Part shown: positions 32,907-41,385 of the stretch, one piece after another
Layout: each line of letters begins with the position of its first letter
Numbering within the stretch: the first letter of the stretch is position 1
From: JACVRW01 sp963751835
Lineage (GTDB): Bacteria > Actinomycetota > Thermoleophilia > Solirubrobacterales > Thermoleophilaceae
Assembly: GCA_963751835.1 (NCBI GenBank)
Contig: CAVVWD010000009.1
Span: forward strand, 62,001-126,000
DNA: 64,000 bases
Reading direction: 5' to 3'
Made by a program: the position numbers and the translations under genes
Notes under the pieces: generated by a model
Database searches by the model: none
Seen by the model: the letters and a program-made list of their open reading frames with translations, nothing else
What the model was told of the DNA's origin: nothing

Positions 32907-33914
32907 CTATTTACCACGCGCTCCCCAGTCGGGTCGGACGTCGGGCTTGGGGCCGTGCGTGAGCTGCCGCAGCCGCTTGCCGTTCGGTTTCATCGTCCAG
33001 ATGTGCGGGAGCGTGTCGAAGGTGCCGTGCACGAGGGCTATGCGTCCGCCGTCGGGGGACCAGACCGGCTCTACCGAGTAGCTCTCCTTCGGCTCGCGGC
33101 GCAGGCGCCTCAGCCGGCTCCCGTCGGGCCGCACGGTGTAGATCTCGACCGCCGCCTGGCCCTCGTAGGACGAGTTGAACACGATCCGCCTGCCGTCGGG
33201 CGACCAGTCCGGGTTGCCGGCATTGAGTCGCATCGGCGTGATCTGGCGTAGGTTGGACCCGTCCACGTCGAGCACGTGGATGGCCGAGCCGTTGCGCGGC
33301 TTGGCCTTGATGTTGAGGATGGTCACCGCGATGCGGGTGCCGTCGGGCGACCACTGTGCGTCGTGAGGCTCCTGGCCCTCGGCCTCCAGAGACCGGAAGT
33401 GGAGCAGCAGCTGCTCGGCGGTACCGTCGGCGTTGGCCGTCACGAGATCGAGCCCGGCCGCGTTGTCCTTGACGATCGGCCCAAAGGCGCGCTCGAATAC
33501 AAGCCGATTCCCGTCGGGTGACCAGGCGGGAGCGCTGGACCCAAGGCAAGGGACCGCTGCGCACGCCGTAACCCGCACCGGCGTCGAGCCGTCGGCGCCC
33601 ATCGTGAAGATCGTGTCGGGCCCCATCCCTCTACGCTCGAACGCGATTTGCCGGCCGTCCGGCGAGTAGTCGGGAGAGAACACGTTGCCTAACGAGGTCA
33701 GCCTGCGCGCCGTCGCCCCCGGCCCGGCGACACTGAAGATCTGCGAGCTCTCCTCGTCCTTGGGGTTGACGATGCGCTGGAAGGCGATCGGCCCGCGCTC
33801 CCCGGGGAACGTCGCTTCAGCGGCAGGCGCAGCGCCGGCAACCGCGGCGGCGACAGCCGCGGCGATCATTGGCGCGCCCAGGCGCGGACTGCGATCGCCG
33901 ATGAGTCCTTTCAT
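32907..33914 (-). CDS. Secreted PD40/TolB-like beta-propeller protein
   Basis: A 335-residue exported propeller. A signal region (APMIAAAVAAAVAGAAPAAEA) is followed by FPGERGPIAFQRI and repeated PD40 blades, each with D-x-S-PDG-x-I-A/V-F: PDYSPDGRQIAFER, PAWSPDGNRLVFER, AQWSPDGTRIAVT, PDWSPDGRRIVFNS, PVWSPDGGRIALVH. Alternating strands read out as IFTMGADGST, VLDVDGSN, YTVRPDGSR and WTMKPNGKR. A promoter with TTGACA lies 80 bases upstream. It shares the FPG(E/R)-GPIAF start with the protein at 56778. Such propellers bind proteins or glycans outside the membrane. Confidence 0.9.
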   Translation of the reverse strand: MKGLIGDRSPRLGAPMIAAAVAAAVAGAAPAAEATFPGERGPIAFQRIVNPKDEESSQIFSVAGPGATARRLTSLGNVFSPDYSPDGRQIAFERRGMGPDTIFTMGADGSTPVRVTACAAVPCLGSSAPAWSPDGNRLVFERAFGPIVKDNAAGLDLVTANADGTAEQLLLHFRSLEAEGQEPHDAQWSPDGTRIAVTILNIKAKPRNGSAIHVLDVDGSNLRQITPMRLNAGNPDWSPDGRRIVFNSSYEGQAAVEIYTVRPDGSRLRRLRREPKESYSVEPVWSPDGGRIALVHGTFDTLPHIWTMKPNGKRLRQLTHGPKPDVRPDWGARGK

Positions 33915-33991
33915 TGAGTCCTCCTGGATTGGGGCGCGGCTATGCCTGTTCCGTCCGGCCGCCGAACCGCATGCGAGTCTCCAAGGCTCAG

Positions 33992-34020
33992 CCTACACCC
34001 ATACGGGGGATGCTTGTCAA
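33992..34020 (-). promoter_or_regulatory. Sigma-70-like promoter for the PD40 gene
   Basis: Reading on the minus strand, TTGACA (34015-34020) is followed after 17 bases by TGTAGG (33992-33997), about 80 bases before the PD40 start. The -35 is a perfect vegetative consensus and the spacing ideal; the -10 is a partial match. Confidence 0.55.
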
Positions 34021-34059
34021 GGGTTATGGGTTACAGCGACCAATGTCAGACCGGTTCGA

Positions 34060-35145
34060 CTACGTCCGCGGCGGTGAGCTCGATGCCGGACGCGGCTCTC
34101 GCCCCGGGGATGCGGTTGCGGGCGCGGCGGCCTCAAGCATTTCGTGGAGCTGCTCTTCGGGCACCCCGAGCGGCAACACCAGATCGATCGCGTCGGCCCC
34201 GGCCTCGAGCCAGAGACGGACGGCGTCCGGCGCCTCGTCGTAGGTGCCCATCACCGTCACATCTCGAGCCAACCGCTCCGCCGCCGCGGGAAGCCGCGGC
34301 GATCCACCGCTCCCATTCGCGGCCAGTAGGGCATCGACCTCGTGCGCGAACCCGAACTGATCTCGGAGCATTCGCGGATACAGGGGGCCCATGCGCGTCA
34401 GGTACGCGAGCAGCCAACCAGCGGCGATCTGCCTGGCCGCCTCCTCGTCTTCGGCGATCGCGATCGGAACGCTGCAAGCAGCGTCGGTCGCGGTCGGAGC
34501 CTCGGCAACCGCCTCACCCTCGGCAAGCAGGGCCCGGCCGTCGGGGAGCCGCGACCGGGCCCAGAGGAAAGGCAGCCACTGGTCTGCGAGTTCACCGGCC
34601 AGGCGGACCGAGGACGGGGCCAGCGCCGCGAGGAGGATCGGGACGCGCCGTTCGGGCGGTGCCCCCAGCCGAAGCGCCCTGACGTTCTCTCGGTCGAGCG
34701 GCAGGCGAGCGCCCTCGAGCAGCGTCCTAACAGCGACGAGCGTAGTGCGCAGCCGATTGACCGGCTGGTGCCAGGTGAGTCCGTGCAAGCCCTCGACGAG
34801 GGGTGGGCTGCTGGCGCCCAGGCCGAGAGCGAAGCGGCCATCGGACGCCCGCTGAAGGCCGGCCGCAGCCATGGCGATCGCCGCCGGCGTGCGACTCCAG
34901 ACCGGAAGCACCGCCGTCGCGAGCCCAATTCGCGAGGTGACTCCGGCGATCTGCGCCAGCAGCACCACCGCATCCTGGGTCCAGCCCTCGGCCGCGCCGA
35001 AACGGGCGTATCCGAGCTCCTCGGCACCCACGGCGAGCCGGATCGTCGCGTCGGCGTCGGTCTGGAATGGCGTTACGCCGACGCCAACCCTCGAACCGGC
35101 ATCTCGCCGCCCGCCGGTCGTCTGAGTCGTGTCGGGCGGGGTCAT
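34060..35145 (-). CDS. Luciferase-like monooxygenase (LLM flavin-dependent oxidoreductase)
   Basis: A TIM-barrel flavin or F420 enzyme of 361 residues: VGVGVTPFQTDADATIRLAVGAEELGYARFGAAEGW, VLLAQIAGVTSRIGLATAVLPVWSRTPAAIAMAAAGLQRASDGRFALGLGASSP and VPILLAALAPSSVRLAGELADQWLPFLW. This is the bacterial-luciferase superfamily course, in the subgroup that often uses F420 in Actinobacteria. The C-terminus (VTVMGTYDEAPDAVRLWLEAGADAIDLVLPLG) is the usual closing segment. The ATG at 35145 precedes a short disordered lead. It seems monocistronic. Substrate unknown. Confidence 0.9.
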   Translation of the reverse strand: MTPPDTTQTTGGRRDAGSRVGVGVTPFQTDADATIRLAVGAEELGYARFGAAEGWTQDAVVLLAQIAGVTSRIGLATAVLPVWSRTPAAIAMAAAGLQRASDGRFALGLGASSPPLVEGLHGLTWHQPVNRLRTTLVAVRTLLEGARLPLDRENVRALRLGAPPERRVPILLAALAPSSVRLAGELADQWLPFLWARSRLPDGRALLAEGEAVAEAPTATDAACSVPIAIAEDEEAARQIAAGWLLAYLTRMGPLYPRMLRDQFGFAHEVDALLAANGSGGSPRLPAAAERLARDVTVMGTYDEAPDAVRLWLEAGADAIDLVLPLGVPEEQLHEMLEAAAPATASPGREPRPASSSPPRT

Positions 35146-35163
35146 CGTCGAGCTGTTCAGGAA

Positions 35164-35385
35164 CTAAGAGTCGCCCCGCGGCTCCGCAGAGCTGCCGGAG
35201 TGTTGCTCTTCGGCTCGGCGAAGGCGCGCCGAGGCGTCTTCGGAGGCCCGCTCATATTCCCTCAGTCGGTGTTCGCTGTGGGCACGCCCGCCGTACATCC
35301 TCGCCCTGTACAGCTCGAGGCGCTCCCGGCGATAACGGGCCTCTTCGCGCAACTCGTCGAGGCGCCACGCCTGCTCGTCCGTCAT
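35164..35385 (-). CDS. Small charged helical protein (third of an overlapping trio)
   Basis: A 73-residue, highly charged, all-helical protein: EQAWRLDELREEARYRRERLELYRARMYG and HRLREYERASEDASARLRRAEEQ form two heptad-like helices. Its ATG overlaps the upstream stop (ATGA), so it is translated with two other tiny genes (35382-35519 and 35516-35755). I have an impression of similar short proteins in related genomes, but no name. No signal or membrane segment. Confidence 0.6.
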   Translation of the reverse strand: MTDEQAWRLDELREEARYRRERLELYRARMYGGRAHSEHRLREYERASEDASARLRRAEEQHSGSSAEPRGDS

Positions 35386-35519
35386 CGCCCTGCGCGTCGG
35401 CGGCGTCGTGGCGTTCCAGCCGCGCGCTCGTCGAAACGTCTGCGGACCTGCTCCAACAGCCGTGCGCGCTTTCTGTCCGCGTTCTGAGCGCTCGCGGCGC
35501 TGGTCTTCTTGCGTCTCAC
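35382..35519 (-). CDS. 45-residue basic protein (middle of the trio)
   Basis: This frame runs from a GTG at 35519, overlapping the upstream stop (GTGA), to a TGA overlapping the next ATG. The product is strongly basic: RRKKTSAASAQNADRKRARLLEQVRRRF, then DERAAG and an Arg cluster. The double overlap and absence of rare codons support a real gene. The composition suits nucleic-acid or ribosome contact, which is inference. Confidence 0.55.
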   Translation of the reverse strand: MRRKKTSAASAQNADRKRARLLEQVRRRFDERAAGTPRRRRRAGR

Positions 35520-35755
35520 CGGGACAAGCCGCCTCTCTCGGCCCCTGTGAGCCAGGCTTCGCGGGCGGCGACTCGCTGCACGGCCACCTGCAACGCAGCG
35601 TAGCCAGCCCGCTCAGCGAGCGCCGCGTCGCACTGGAGCAAATAGAGGTGACGCCACTGTTCCGCCGAATCGGGCCACTGGGCGGCGGCCTCGCGGTCCT
35701 GGACCGGATCTGTCACAGCTACCTCGTCGTCTCGGCTCTCTGTTGTGTGGCGCAC
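35516..35755 (-). CDS. 79-residue small protein (first of the trio)
   Basis: A small soluble protein with a middle helix set: DSAEQWRHLYLLQCDAALAERAGYAALQVAVQRVAAREAWL. The ATG at 35755 is the first available, and the N-terminal 20 residues look less ordered, so a later start is possible. Its 3' end overlaps the next gene. The 5' end overlaps a VOC remnant in another frame. Not recognised. Confidence 0.5.
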   Translation of the reverse strand: MRHTTESRDDEVAVTDPVQDREAAAQWPDSAEQWRHLYLLQCDAALAERAGYAALQVAVQRVAAREAWLTGAERGGLSR

Positions 35756-35934
35756 GAGGGGAAGAGGCCGTAGAACCAGTCGAGCGCGTGCCCCTCTGAG
35801 TCTAGAAGCAGATCGGCGAGCTGTACGAGCCCGACCCGGCAGCCCGAGGCCGCGGGAGGGCCCGAGAAGGGCGACGATCGAGCGGCCCAGAAGCGTCGAG
35901 CGCGCTCGGGGTCATCCGCGGGAAACTCGATCAA
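35719..35934 (-). pseudogene. VOC family remnant with internal deletion
   Basis: The start IEFPADDPERARRFWA matches the first unit of the VOC gene at 9873 almost word for word. After about 20 residues it jumps to ADLLLDSEGHALDWFYGLFP, resembling a late part of another VOC protein, then stops. The central two-thirds is gone. The frame overlaps the start of the 79-residue gene by 37 bases. Confidence 0.6.
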
Positions 35935-35991
35935 CGAACCGCGATGCCGCCGCTAGCTGACACCTTCATCGAGTCGGAGCGCGGGGCGGCG

Positions 35992-36351
35992 TCAAGCTCG
36001 CACCCCGAAGCTGGCCAAGGCCTCATCCAAGCGGCCGAACGAATGGAAGCTCTGACTGAGGCCGGTGAGCACGAACACTCTCCATACCGTCGCATTGGGG
36101 CGGATCAGCGCGAGCTGGCCGCCGCGGGCGGCCGTGTCACCCAGACCCTGAATAAGCACCCTGAGCATCGTCGAGTCCAGGAAGCTCACACCTCTGAGGT
36201 CGATGACCAGCTGTGGTTTATCGGCATCGATCGCATCACCCAGCGCCAACTCGACCTGTGCGGCGTTCGATCGGTCGAAGGCTCCGTCCAGCATGAGGAC
36301 CTCTGCGAGGTCGCCGGCTGGCTCGGAGCTACAGGAGCCCTGATGGGACAT
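35992..36351 (-). CDS. STAS domain protein (anti-sigma factor antagonist type)
   Basis: A 119-residue single STAS domain: LAEVLMLDGAFDRSNAAQVELALGDAIDADKPQLVIDLRGVSFLDSTMLRVLIQGL. The phosphorylatable Ser of SpoIIAA-type proteins aligns with Ser60 in FLDSTMLR, so it probably takes part in a partner-switch with an RsbW-like kinase and a sigma factor. Neither partner is in the window. The closing helix (DEALASFGV) is normal. The ATG follows AAGGGG by eight bases. Confidence 0.9.
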   Translation of the reverse strand: MSHQGSCSSEPAGDLAEVLMLDGAFDRSNAAQVELALGDAIDADKPQLVIDLRGVSFLDSTMLRVLIQGLGDTAARGGQLALIRPNATVWRVFVLTGLSQSFHSFGRLDEALASFGVRA

Positions 36352-36511
36352 GCGTCGTCCCCTTCGCTGGCGCTTTGTTTTTGGATCCGGGGAGGCTATG
36401 AAGCGCCTGACGTAACCGGCTCGGTTCCATTCAGCCTACTCCCACCCCAGCGCACCGCACACAACAGAGTCCGGCCCGCTGGCAACCACTGCCCGACATA
36501 GACTCGCCCGC

Positions 36512-36664
36512 ATGAGCATCGGACTCGCGATCGCGGTCGGCGCGGTGACCGGACTGGCCCTCGGCATCGTCATCGGCTTGACCACCGACGTCCCCCTGGC
36601 CCCCGAGGTTGGGTTGGTGGTCGGTGCGCTGGGTGGCTGGCTCTCGCGTCGGGATCGCGCGTAG
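36512..36664 (+). CDS. 50-residue membrane protein with glycine-zipper helices
   Basis: A very short protein with two hydrophobic stretches (IGLAIAVGAVTGLALGIVIGL and VGLVVGALGGWL) and a basic end (SRRDRA). The small-residue spacing is glycine-zipper-like. The start ATG at 36512 has a weak ribosome site. It converges with another small membrane protein. Likely membrane-located; function unknown. Confidence 0.5.
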   Translation: MSIGLAIAVGAVTGLALGIVIGLTTDVPLAPEVGLVVGALGGWLSRRDRA

Positions 36665-36704
36665 GAGCGTGCCGCTTCCCCATGAGACGCCCGGCGGCCG
36701 ATCC

Positions 36705-36980
36705 TCAGCCGGGCCGGCGCGGCCATCGGCGAGGCCGAAGCCGCCGCTCTCCATCCGTAGCACGCTGCCGTCGCCGCTTCTCTTCTCTCGCCCGTTCCCG
36801 CTCCTCGCTCAGTCCTACCTCGAGGAACATCAGGAGCACAACTGCGCCCAGACCGAGGGTGACCAGCACAATCGCGAGCACTTCGCCGGTCAACCCACTG
36901 ACCGCGACGGCGCAGATCAAACCAGCGACAACGAGCGCGGCGGCCGATCCAAATGCCAGGACGCGCGAGCGGGGCGCCAC
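36705..36980 (-). CDS. Small two-helix membrane protein
   Basis: A 91-residue protein with two membrane helices (VLAFGSAAALVVAGLICAVAV and EVLAIVLVTLGLGAVVLLMFL), then EVGLSEERERAREEKRRRQ and an Arg/Pro-rich cytoplasmic tail. I recall similar proteins as conserved in this actinobacterial class, always with the EVGLSE-RERAREE motif after helix 2, without known function. It converges with the 50-residue membrane protein. Confidence 0.65.
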   Translation of the reverse strand: MAPRSRVLAFGSAAALVVAGLICAVAVSGLTGEVLAIVLVTLGLGAVVLLMFLEVGLSEERERAREEKRRRQRATDGERRLRPRRWPRRPG

Positions 36981-37415
36981 CGCCCCAAGGTATCGCTTCG
37001 ACTAACTCCCGGGCAGATCACAGTGGTCCTCAGCACTATTCGCGTGAGCCCACGACAACTGGCCCCGCAGTCGATCCCGTTTGCCTCAATAGTGACGTTG
37101 GCCCATCGCGCTGGTGGCAGGCGTCGGCAGTCCTAGCCGGCTTCTTCGGCCGGGACTGGTTGGCCACGAGCGGCCAGCTTCAAGGATGGTACTCGCGCCG
37201 AGCGCGGCTTCGGCGACACGGCGAGGTGGAGCAAGAACTCGAGCCGCCGCACCGATCGCCGGGCGCCAGTCGAAGGGCCGGGCTGCACCGCTTCGCTCGC
37301 AGAGGGGCCGCGAACGGCCACCCGCAGCTGCCTTCAGCCGCGGCTGTCGAGCACGAGCGACACGCTCCAACCAAGCCCGCAGAGCCCGAGAGGCTTTGGC
37401 TTTGAAGGCTGTCGC
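36981..37415. other. Gene-free stretch
   Basis: About 435 bases with no protein I can support. The longest frames are Arg/Pro-rich and resemble nothing known. No repeat or strong hairpin was noticed. Confidence 0.5.
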
Positions 37416-37787
37416 CTACCAGAGGCCTTGGACGACCGTTCCGCTGTGCAGCGTGCCGACCTTGCCCTTGCTGCTCCAGTCCATGAAGGCGGGCAGGTCC
37501 TGCCAGGTCTCAACCGCCTGCTTCCAATGCTCGACTACACCCGCCGGTGACTCGTAGACCTCGGCAAGCACGAAGATTGTGTTGCCGGTCGGTTCCGAGT
37601 TCGGATCCAACGGATTCGACAGCTCCGGGCCCTTCGAGATCTTGTAGGACACGAGGGCCGCGGCCCCCTCGCGGGGATGGCCGGTCATCCACTTGACGTG
37701 GCTCTCGAAGACGCGATCACCCTCGGCTACGTGCTCCGGAGCGACCGTCCACATGACGACGATGTTCGTCTTCCCCACGTCAGACAT
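37416..37787 (-). CDS. Conserved protein of the ABM-like (dimeric alpha/beta barrel) type
   Basis: A 123-residue protein: NIVVMWTVAPEHVAEGDRVFESHVKWMTGHP, ALVSYKISKGPELSNPLDPNSEPTGNTIFVLAEVYESPAGVVEHWKQAV and VGTLHSGTVVQGLW. The order of strand, helix, strand, strand, helix, strand and the AEVYESPAGVVEHWKQ helix fit ferredoxin-like ABM/EthD domains. No haem or metal motif can be named. It stands alone, followed by a short gap with a CCCCC-GTTT-GGGGG hairpin (37993-38006) and no other feature I recognise. Confidence 0.7.
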   Translation of the reverse strand: MSDVGKTNIVVMWTVAPEHVAEGDRVFESHVKWMTGHPREGAAALVSYKISKGPELSNPLDPNSEPTGNTIFVLAEVYESPAGVVEHWKQAVETWQDLPAFMDWSSKGKVGTLHSGTVVQGLW

Positions 37788-38062
37788 AGTCCCGTCCCTT
37801 CCTCATGCCTTCGCGGCCCGGCCCAGCGGCACGGGCCGTTCGGGGCTCAGGTGTGCGGCGGCCAGAGCTTGCGAATCCTACGTGATGGGCGACAGGGCAA
37901 CCGTGCACTCCGAATGGACCGTGCTGCTCGGCGGGGCCGCCGACCCCGTAACAGATGAGACGTGGAGCCTAGCCGCACACCGGGAGCGACAATCCCCCGT
38001 TTGGGGGCTTGACTATGCCCGTGTCCGTCGTCCTAGGCGAGGTGTGTCGGCGCCGTGCGGGC

Positions 38063-38656
38063 TCAGAGGTAGCGGCGCTCGAGCTCGCGGTCGATGCCGC
38101 GCCACCGGGCGAGGCGGACCAGCAGCCCTAGGACCCGTTCGAGCGCGGCGTACGCGCCGGGCAGGCGCACCTCACCCATCTCGAGCAGCAGGGCCGCGTG
38201 GAGCGGGTTGCGGGGCACGCCGTTCTTGAGCACCAGGCCGTCGCCGGCGAGCCCGTACACGACGCGTAGCGAGTTCTCGAAGCCCGGGCTGCCGGGCCGC
38301 AGCTCGATCTGGGCGACGCTGGGCTCTGCGCCCCGGTTGCTCCAGGCGTGCAGGCTGCGAGGGGCCGCGACGGCCTCGTCGCCCGGCCCGAGCTCGTGGC
38401 GGACGCCGTCGATCTCGACGGTCAGTCGTCCTTCGAGCACCTTGAAGCGCTCGCTGTAGCTGAGGTGGTAGTGCGGGGTTACCTTCCCGCCCGGCGCGAC
38501 CTCGAGCTCTGCGAGCGTCCGCTCGCCGCCGGTGTCCTCGCTCGTCTCGAGGAAGGTGGCCGCGTCGCGCTGGACGGGGTTGTAGATCTTCCGAGGGCGG
38601 TCGCCGATTGCCGAAGGGTGGAATCTGAGAGATCGACGAACTGGGCGATGCGTCAC
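38063..38656 (-). CDS. Cupin protein with helical C-terminal extension
   Basis: A cupin of about 197 residues. KIYNPVQRDAATFLETSEDTGGERTLAELEVAPGGKVTPHYHLSYSERFKVLEGRLTV carries motif 1 (HYH...E). PGDEAVAAPRSLHAWSNRG holds motif 2. The C-terminal part (VVYGLAGDGLVLKNGVPRNPLHAALLLEMGEVRLPG) recurs in the cupin at 41386. The start is uncertain: GTG at 38656 is given, an ATG at 38704 also fits. The homologous part begins only at about residue 23, so the upstream end may have been cut by the adjoining IS110 remnant. Confidence 0.8.
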   Translation of the reverse strand: MTHRPVRRSLRFHPSAIGDRPRKIYNPVQRDAATFLETSEDTGGERTLAELEVAPGGKVTPHYHLSYSERFKVLEGRLTVEIDGVRHELGPGDEAVAAPRSLHAWSNRGAEPSVAQIELRPGSPGFENSLRVVYGLAGDGLVLKNGVPRNPLHAALLLEMGEVRLPGAYAALERVLGLLVRLARWRGIDRELERRYL

Positions 38657-38719
38657 ACAGAGCTCGCGGGCGTCGCGGCCTGTGTCGGATCGCCATTCAG
38701 GCAAGAGGGCACCGGCCGG

Positions 38720-39033
38720 CGCTTCAGAGCGGGAGCGGTGTCCCGTAAGGGGATCGCGTCATCGAGTGCCTGCCAGTAGGCCTGGCGGGACGCGCTCGCG
38801 GTCCCGTTCGGGCAGCTTGGCGAGCAGGTTGCGGACGCGGTCGACGGCGCAGTGCTCGCGGTCCGAAGCGGGCCAGCCCTGCAAGAATGCACCGGCCCAG
38901 GCAAACCATTCAGCCAGCAGATCACCCGCTCCGAGGCGCCACCGAAACGCCTCCGAGTCACCTCACCAGTCGCGACGCAGATCGCCGCAGCATCGATCGA
39001 ACGCGCGTGGACATCCAAACCCGCGCTCGTCAT
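38720..39033 (-). pseudogene. IS110-family transposase remnant (N-terminus)
   Basis: From the ATG at 39033 the frame reads TSAGLDVHARSIDAAAICV, then TGEVTRRRFGGASERVICWLNGLPGPVH, the first RuvC-like strand (with its Asp) and following helix of IS110-type transposases. After about 50 residues the frame decays into Ser/Pro-rich sequence. The remaining 80% of the gene is missing. It is not a copy of the intact IS110 at 60360. Confidence 0.6.
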
Positions 39034-39269
39034 CGTTCCGGCCGCTGACCCCCGGCGGTCAACCGCCAAAGGGTCTAGCGCAGCGACTTATCGCGGCGCG
39101 GATGGCGGATGCTCTCGCAACGCGTCCAGCCGGTCCCTTCGCCGTGCCCCGAGCGCCACATGGGCGCCTTGCCCGGCGAGCGCATCGAGGCTGACGTTTC
39201 TAATCCGGGGAACCACACCTCGCACATCCTCCGACGAGGGACGTTTGAAGGCGTGGCCTTGGGATTCCG

Positions 39270-39947
39270 TTACGCCACGATGACGGTGTAGGTGAACTCG
39301 TAAACAAAGAACCCAAACCCGTAGGTGTCACGAAGCGCATCGCCGAAAAGCCCTCCGCTGACCGTGACCGTGTGCGTTCCGGGCCTGAGCGGGTGAAGGA
39401 ACGCGCCGAGCGTGATCATGTGCGTTCCCCCGCCGTCAGGCAGCGGCGGCGTGGTCACCGGCCCGGCGAGGTAGCCGCTGCCGATCGGCTTGCGCTTGCC
39501 GTCGACGCTGATCTGCCACCCGCGGGCGCCGTACTGGGCGTCACCGAAGAAGTAGGGTATGGCCTCTCTGCGGTTCTCGGGATACGGCGCGGGAAACGGC
39601 GGGGAGTCGTTGGCGTTGGCCATCGGAACGAAGAATTTCGTACCCGGCCGCACCGTGAAGGTGCTCGACCCGGTCAGCCTCAGGCCATCGGGGGGGAGCG
39701 GCTCGGCCTGGAAGGCGCCGTCCCTGACGTAGAGCACCTGGAACGGGGTGTCGGGATAGAAGGCGGGGTTGTTCCCGCTGGCGGTAAACACCGCGAGCGC
39801 GCCGGTCATCCGTTCGAGGCTCCAGCCGAATGGCTTTGCGGCCGGCGGGAGCACCGCGCTCGACGTGGCGAGAGCACTGGCCGCCATCGCTGAGCTGAGG
39901 ACCCCAGCGGCGGCGGCCAGGACGAGCATGCGCTTGAGGGCGCGCAC
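39270..39947 (-). CDS. Secreted protein of unknown function
   Basis: A 225-residue exported protein. The GTG at 39947 follows GGGGAGG by five bases and gives a signal peptide (RALKRMLVLAAAAGVLSSAMAASALA). The mature part contains FTVRPGTKFFVPMANANDSPPFPAPYPENRREAIPYFFGDAQYGARGWQISVDGKRKPIGSGY, then HPLRPGTHTVTVSGG and a closing FVYEFTYTVIV. These strands suggest a beta-sandwich. I do not recognise the family. The open frame continues upstream to 40277, but that part lacks similarity and a ribosome site. Confidence 0.7.
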   Translation of the reverse strand: MRALKRMLVLAAAAGVLSSAMAASALATSSAVLPPAAKPFGWSLERMTGALAVFTASGNNPAFYPDTPFQVLYVRDGAFQAEPLPPDGLRLTGSSTFTVRPGTKFFVPMANANDSPPFPAPYPENRREAIPYFFGDAQYGARGWQISVDGKRKPIGSGYLAGPVTTPPLPDGGGTHMITLGAFLHPLRPGTHTVTVSGGLFGDALRDTYGFGFFVYEFTYTVIVA

Positions 39948-40317
39948 ACCACACCTCCCCTTTTTCGCAGCTACCGCGTGATCGTCCGTGTGATGCGCAT
40001 CGAACAACGCGAGATCCGTGATGCGGCGGTCCGCGACTCGTACGCCCTCTGACCGCGTGCGTCCTCCGCCGTTTGGCTTGGTGTTGACGCCCATAGCGAG
40101 TCCTTCCGTGTCGGGTGACACCACCGCCCGAAACCGATCCGGGACGGGAGGGAGACAACGCACAGCCGCGTCGGTAAACGCACTATGCAGAGGAAAGCTT
40201 CCTGCCCCCCGGGGGAGCGGGACGGGTTGCAGTGCGAGTCCTACACGTACCCTCTTCGATTGGTGGACGCCTGTCAAGGGCAGCCTCAGCCCTTTCTTTG
40301 GTTAAGCGGGAACGTGA
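39948..40317. other. Gene-free stretch upstream of the secreted-protein gene
   Basis: About 370 bases. It should hold the promoter of the minus-strand secreted-protein gene. A TTGACA on the minus strand (near 40273-40278) is visible, but without a well-spaced -10. The truncated kinase begins at its right edge. Confidence 0.4.
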
Positions 40318-40611
40318 ATTTGCCGCGGGAGCCTGAACGCATACCGGATCGTCCAGGAGGGCCTGACCAACGTCCTCAACCACGGACACGTCAGCGAGGC
40401 GAACGTGGTGGTCGGCTACAGCCCTGACGAAATCGAGCTCGAGATAGGCGACGACGGCGTCGGCGCGACTTCAGGGCACGGTCACGGCCATGGACTCGTC
40501 GGTATCCGCGAGCGCGTGAAGATCTTCGGTGGGGACATGACCGCCGGCCCCGGTGTACGCGGCGGCTTCGTCCTCAGCACACGTCTTCCACTGCAGGAGC
40601 AAAACGGATGA
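40318..40611 (+). pseudogene. Sensor histidine kinase, C-terminal ATPase fragment
   Basis: Only the last 97 residues of a NarX/DesK-type kinase remain: LNAYRIVQEGLTNVLNHGH (N-box), VVVGYSPDEIELEIGDDGVGA (G1), GHGLVGIRERVKIFGG (G2) and GGFVLSTRLPLQ. An in-frame stop precedes it at 40315, and the dimerisation/phosphoacceptor part is gone. The fragment ends on an ATGA overlap with the response regulator, so it was once a normal two-gene operon. Confidence 0.75.
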
Positions 40612-41269
40612 TTCGCGTGCTGGTTGCAGACGACCAACCGGTGGTGCGCGCCGGCTTTCGCATGCTGCTCACCGGAGAGGAGAACCTCGAGGTGGTGGCC
40701 GACGCCGGCACCGGGCTCGAGGCGGTGGACAAGGCCGCGCGCTTCGACCCACCGTCGTCCTCATGGACATACGCATGCCCGAGCTCGACGGCCTCGAGGC
40801 CACCGGGCGCATCCTCACCGCCGATCCCGCCGCGCGAGTCCTGATCCTCACCACGTTCGGCCTCGACGAGTACGTCTACGGGGCACTGAACGCCGGAGCC
40901 AGCGGCTTCGTTCTCAAGGACGATCCGCCGGAACAGCTGATCGCCGCCATCCGGACAGTCGCTGCCGAGGGGCTCCTCTCGCCCGCGGTGACTCGCCGTG
41001 TGATCCAGCAGTTCACATGCAGCCCGCGCCGCGAGCCTCCCAAGGGGTTCGACGAGCTGACCGAACGCGAACAGGAGGTCTTCCTGGCGGTAGCCCGCGG
41101 CCGCTCGAAGGCCGAGATTGGCCAGGAGCTCTTCATCAGCGAGACTACGGTAAAGACACACGTCACGCACGTCCTCCAGAAGCTCGATCTGCGCGACCGC
41201 GTCCAACCGGTTGTGCAGGCCTACAAGGCAGGGCTGGTTGAGGGCGAGGGGAAGGAGTCGCTGGGCTAG
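40608..41269 (+). pseudogene. NarL/LuxR-type response regulator, frameshifted
   Basis: The receiver starts correctly (IRVLVADDQPVVRAGFRMLL, paired Asp) and, after the frame change, continues as PTVVLMDIRMPELDGLEATG with the phosphoacceptor Asp. It then reads RVLILTTFGLDEYVYGALNAGASGFVLKD and a LuxR HTH (LTEREQEVFLAVARGRSKAEIGQELFISETTVKTHVTHVLQKL). The break is at the CCC at 40748-40750, where one more C would restore FDPTVV. Together with the truncated kinase upstream, decay is likelier than a sequencing error, although both remain possible. Confidence 0.8.
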
Positions 41270-41385
41270 ACACCGTGCCCGTGCGTCGGGGTTTCTCAGA
41301 AGCTGACGACGGTGCCGACGGCGGGCTGGACGAATGCCGTGGGCATCGCACGCGCGAAGAGATGTCGTCTTCCCGGCCGAGCCGT

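Noticed and set aside
36953..37405. 150-codon plus-strand frame in the gap
   Set aside because: Low-information Arg/Pro/Gly sequence with no start signal or similarity.
37884..38229. Plus-strand frame beginning GDRATVHSEW
   Set aside because: Only about 30 plausible residues before the sequence becomes Arg/Gly-rich antisense of the cupin gene.
40183..40389. 68-codon minus-strand frame over the kinase fragment
   Set aside because: Antisense of the conserved ATPase end; no independent support.
40608..41269. Programmed frameshift in the response regulator
   Set aside because: No slippery sequence plus structure is evident, and such regulators are not known to use one; an indel is simpler.
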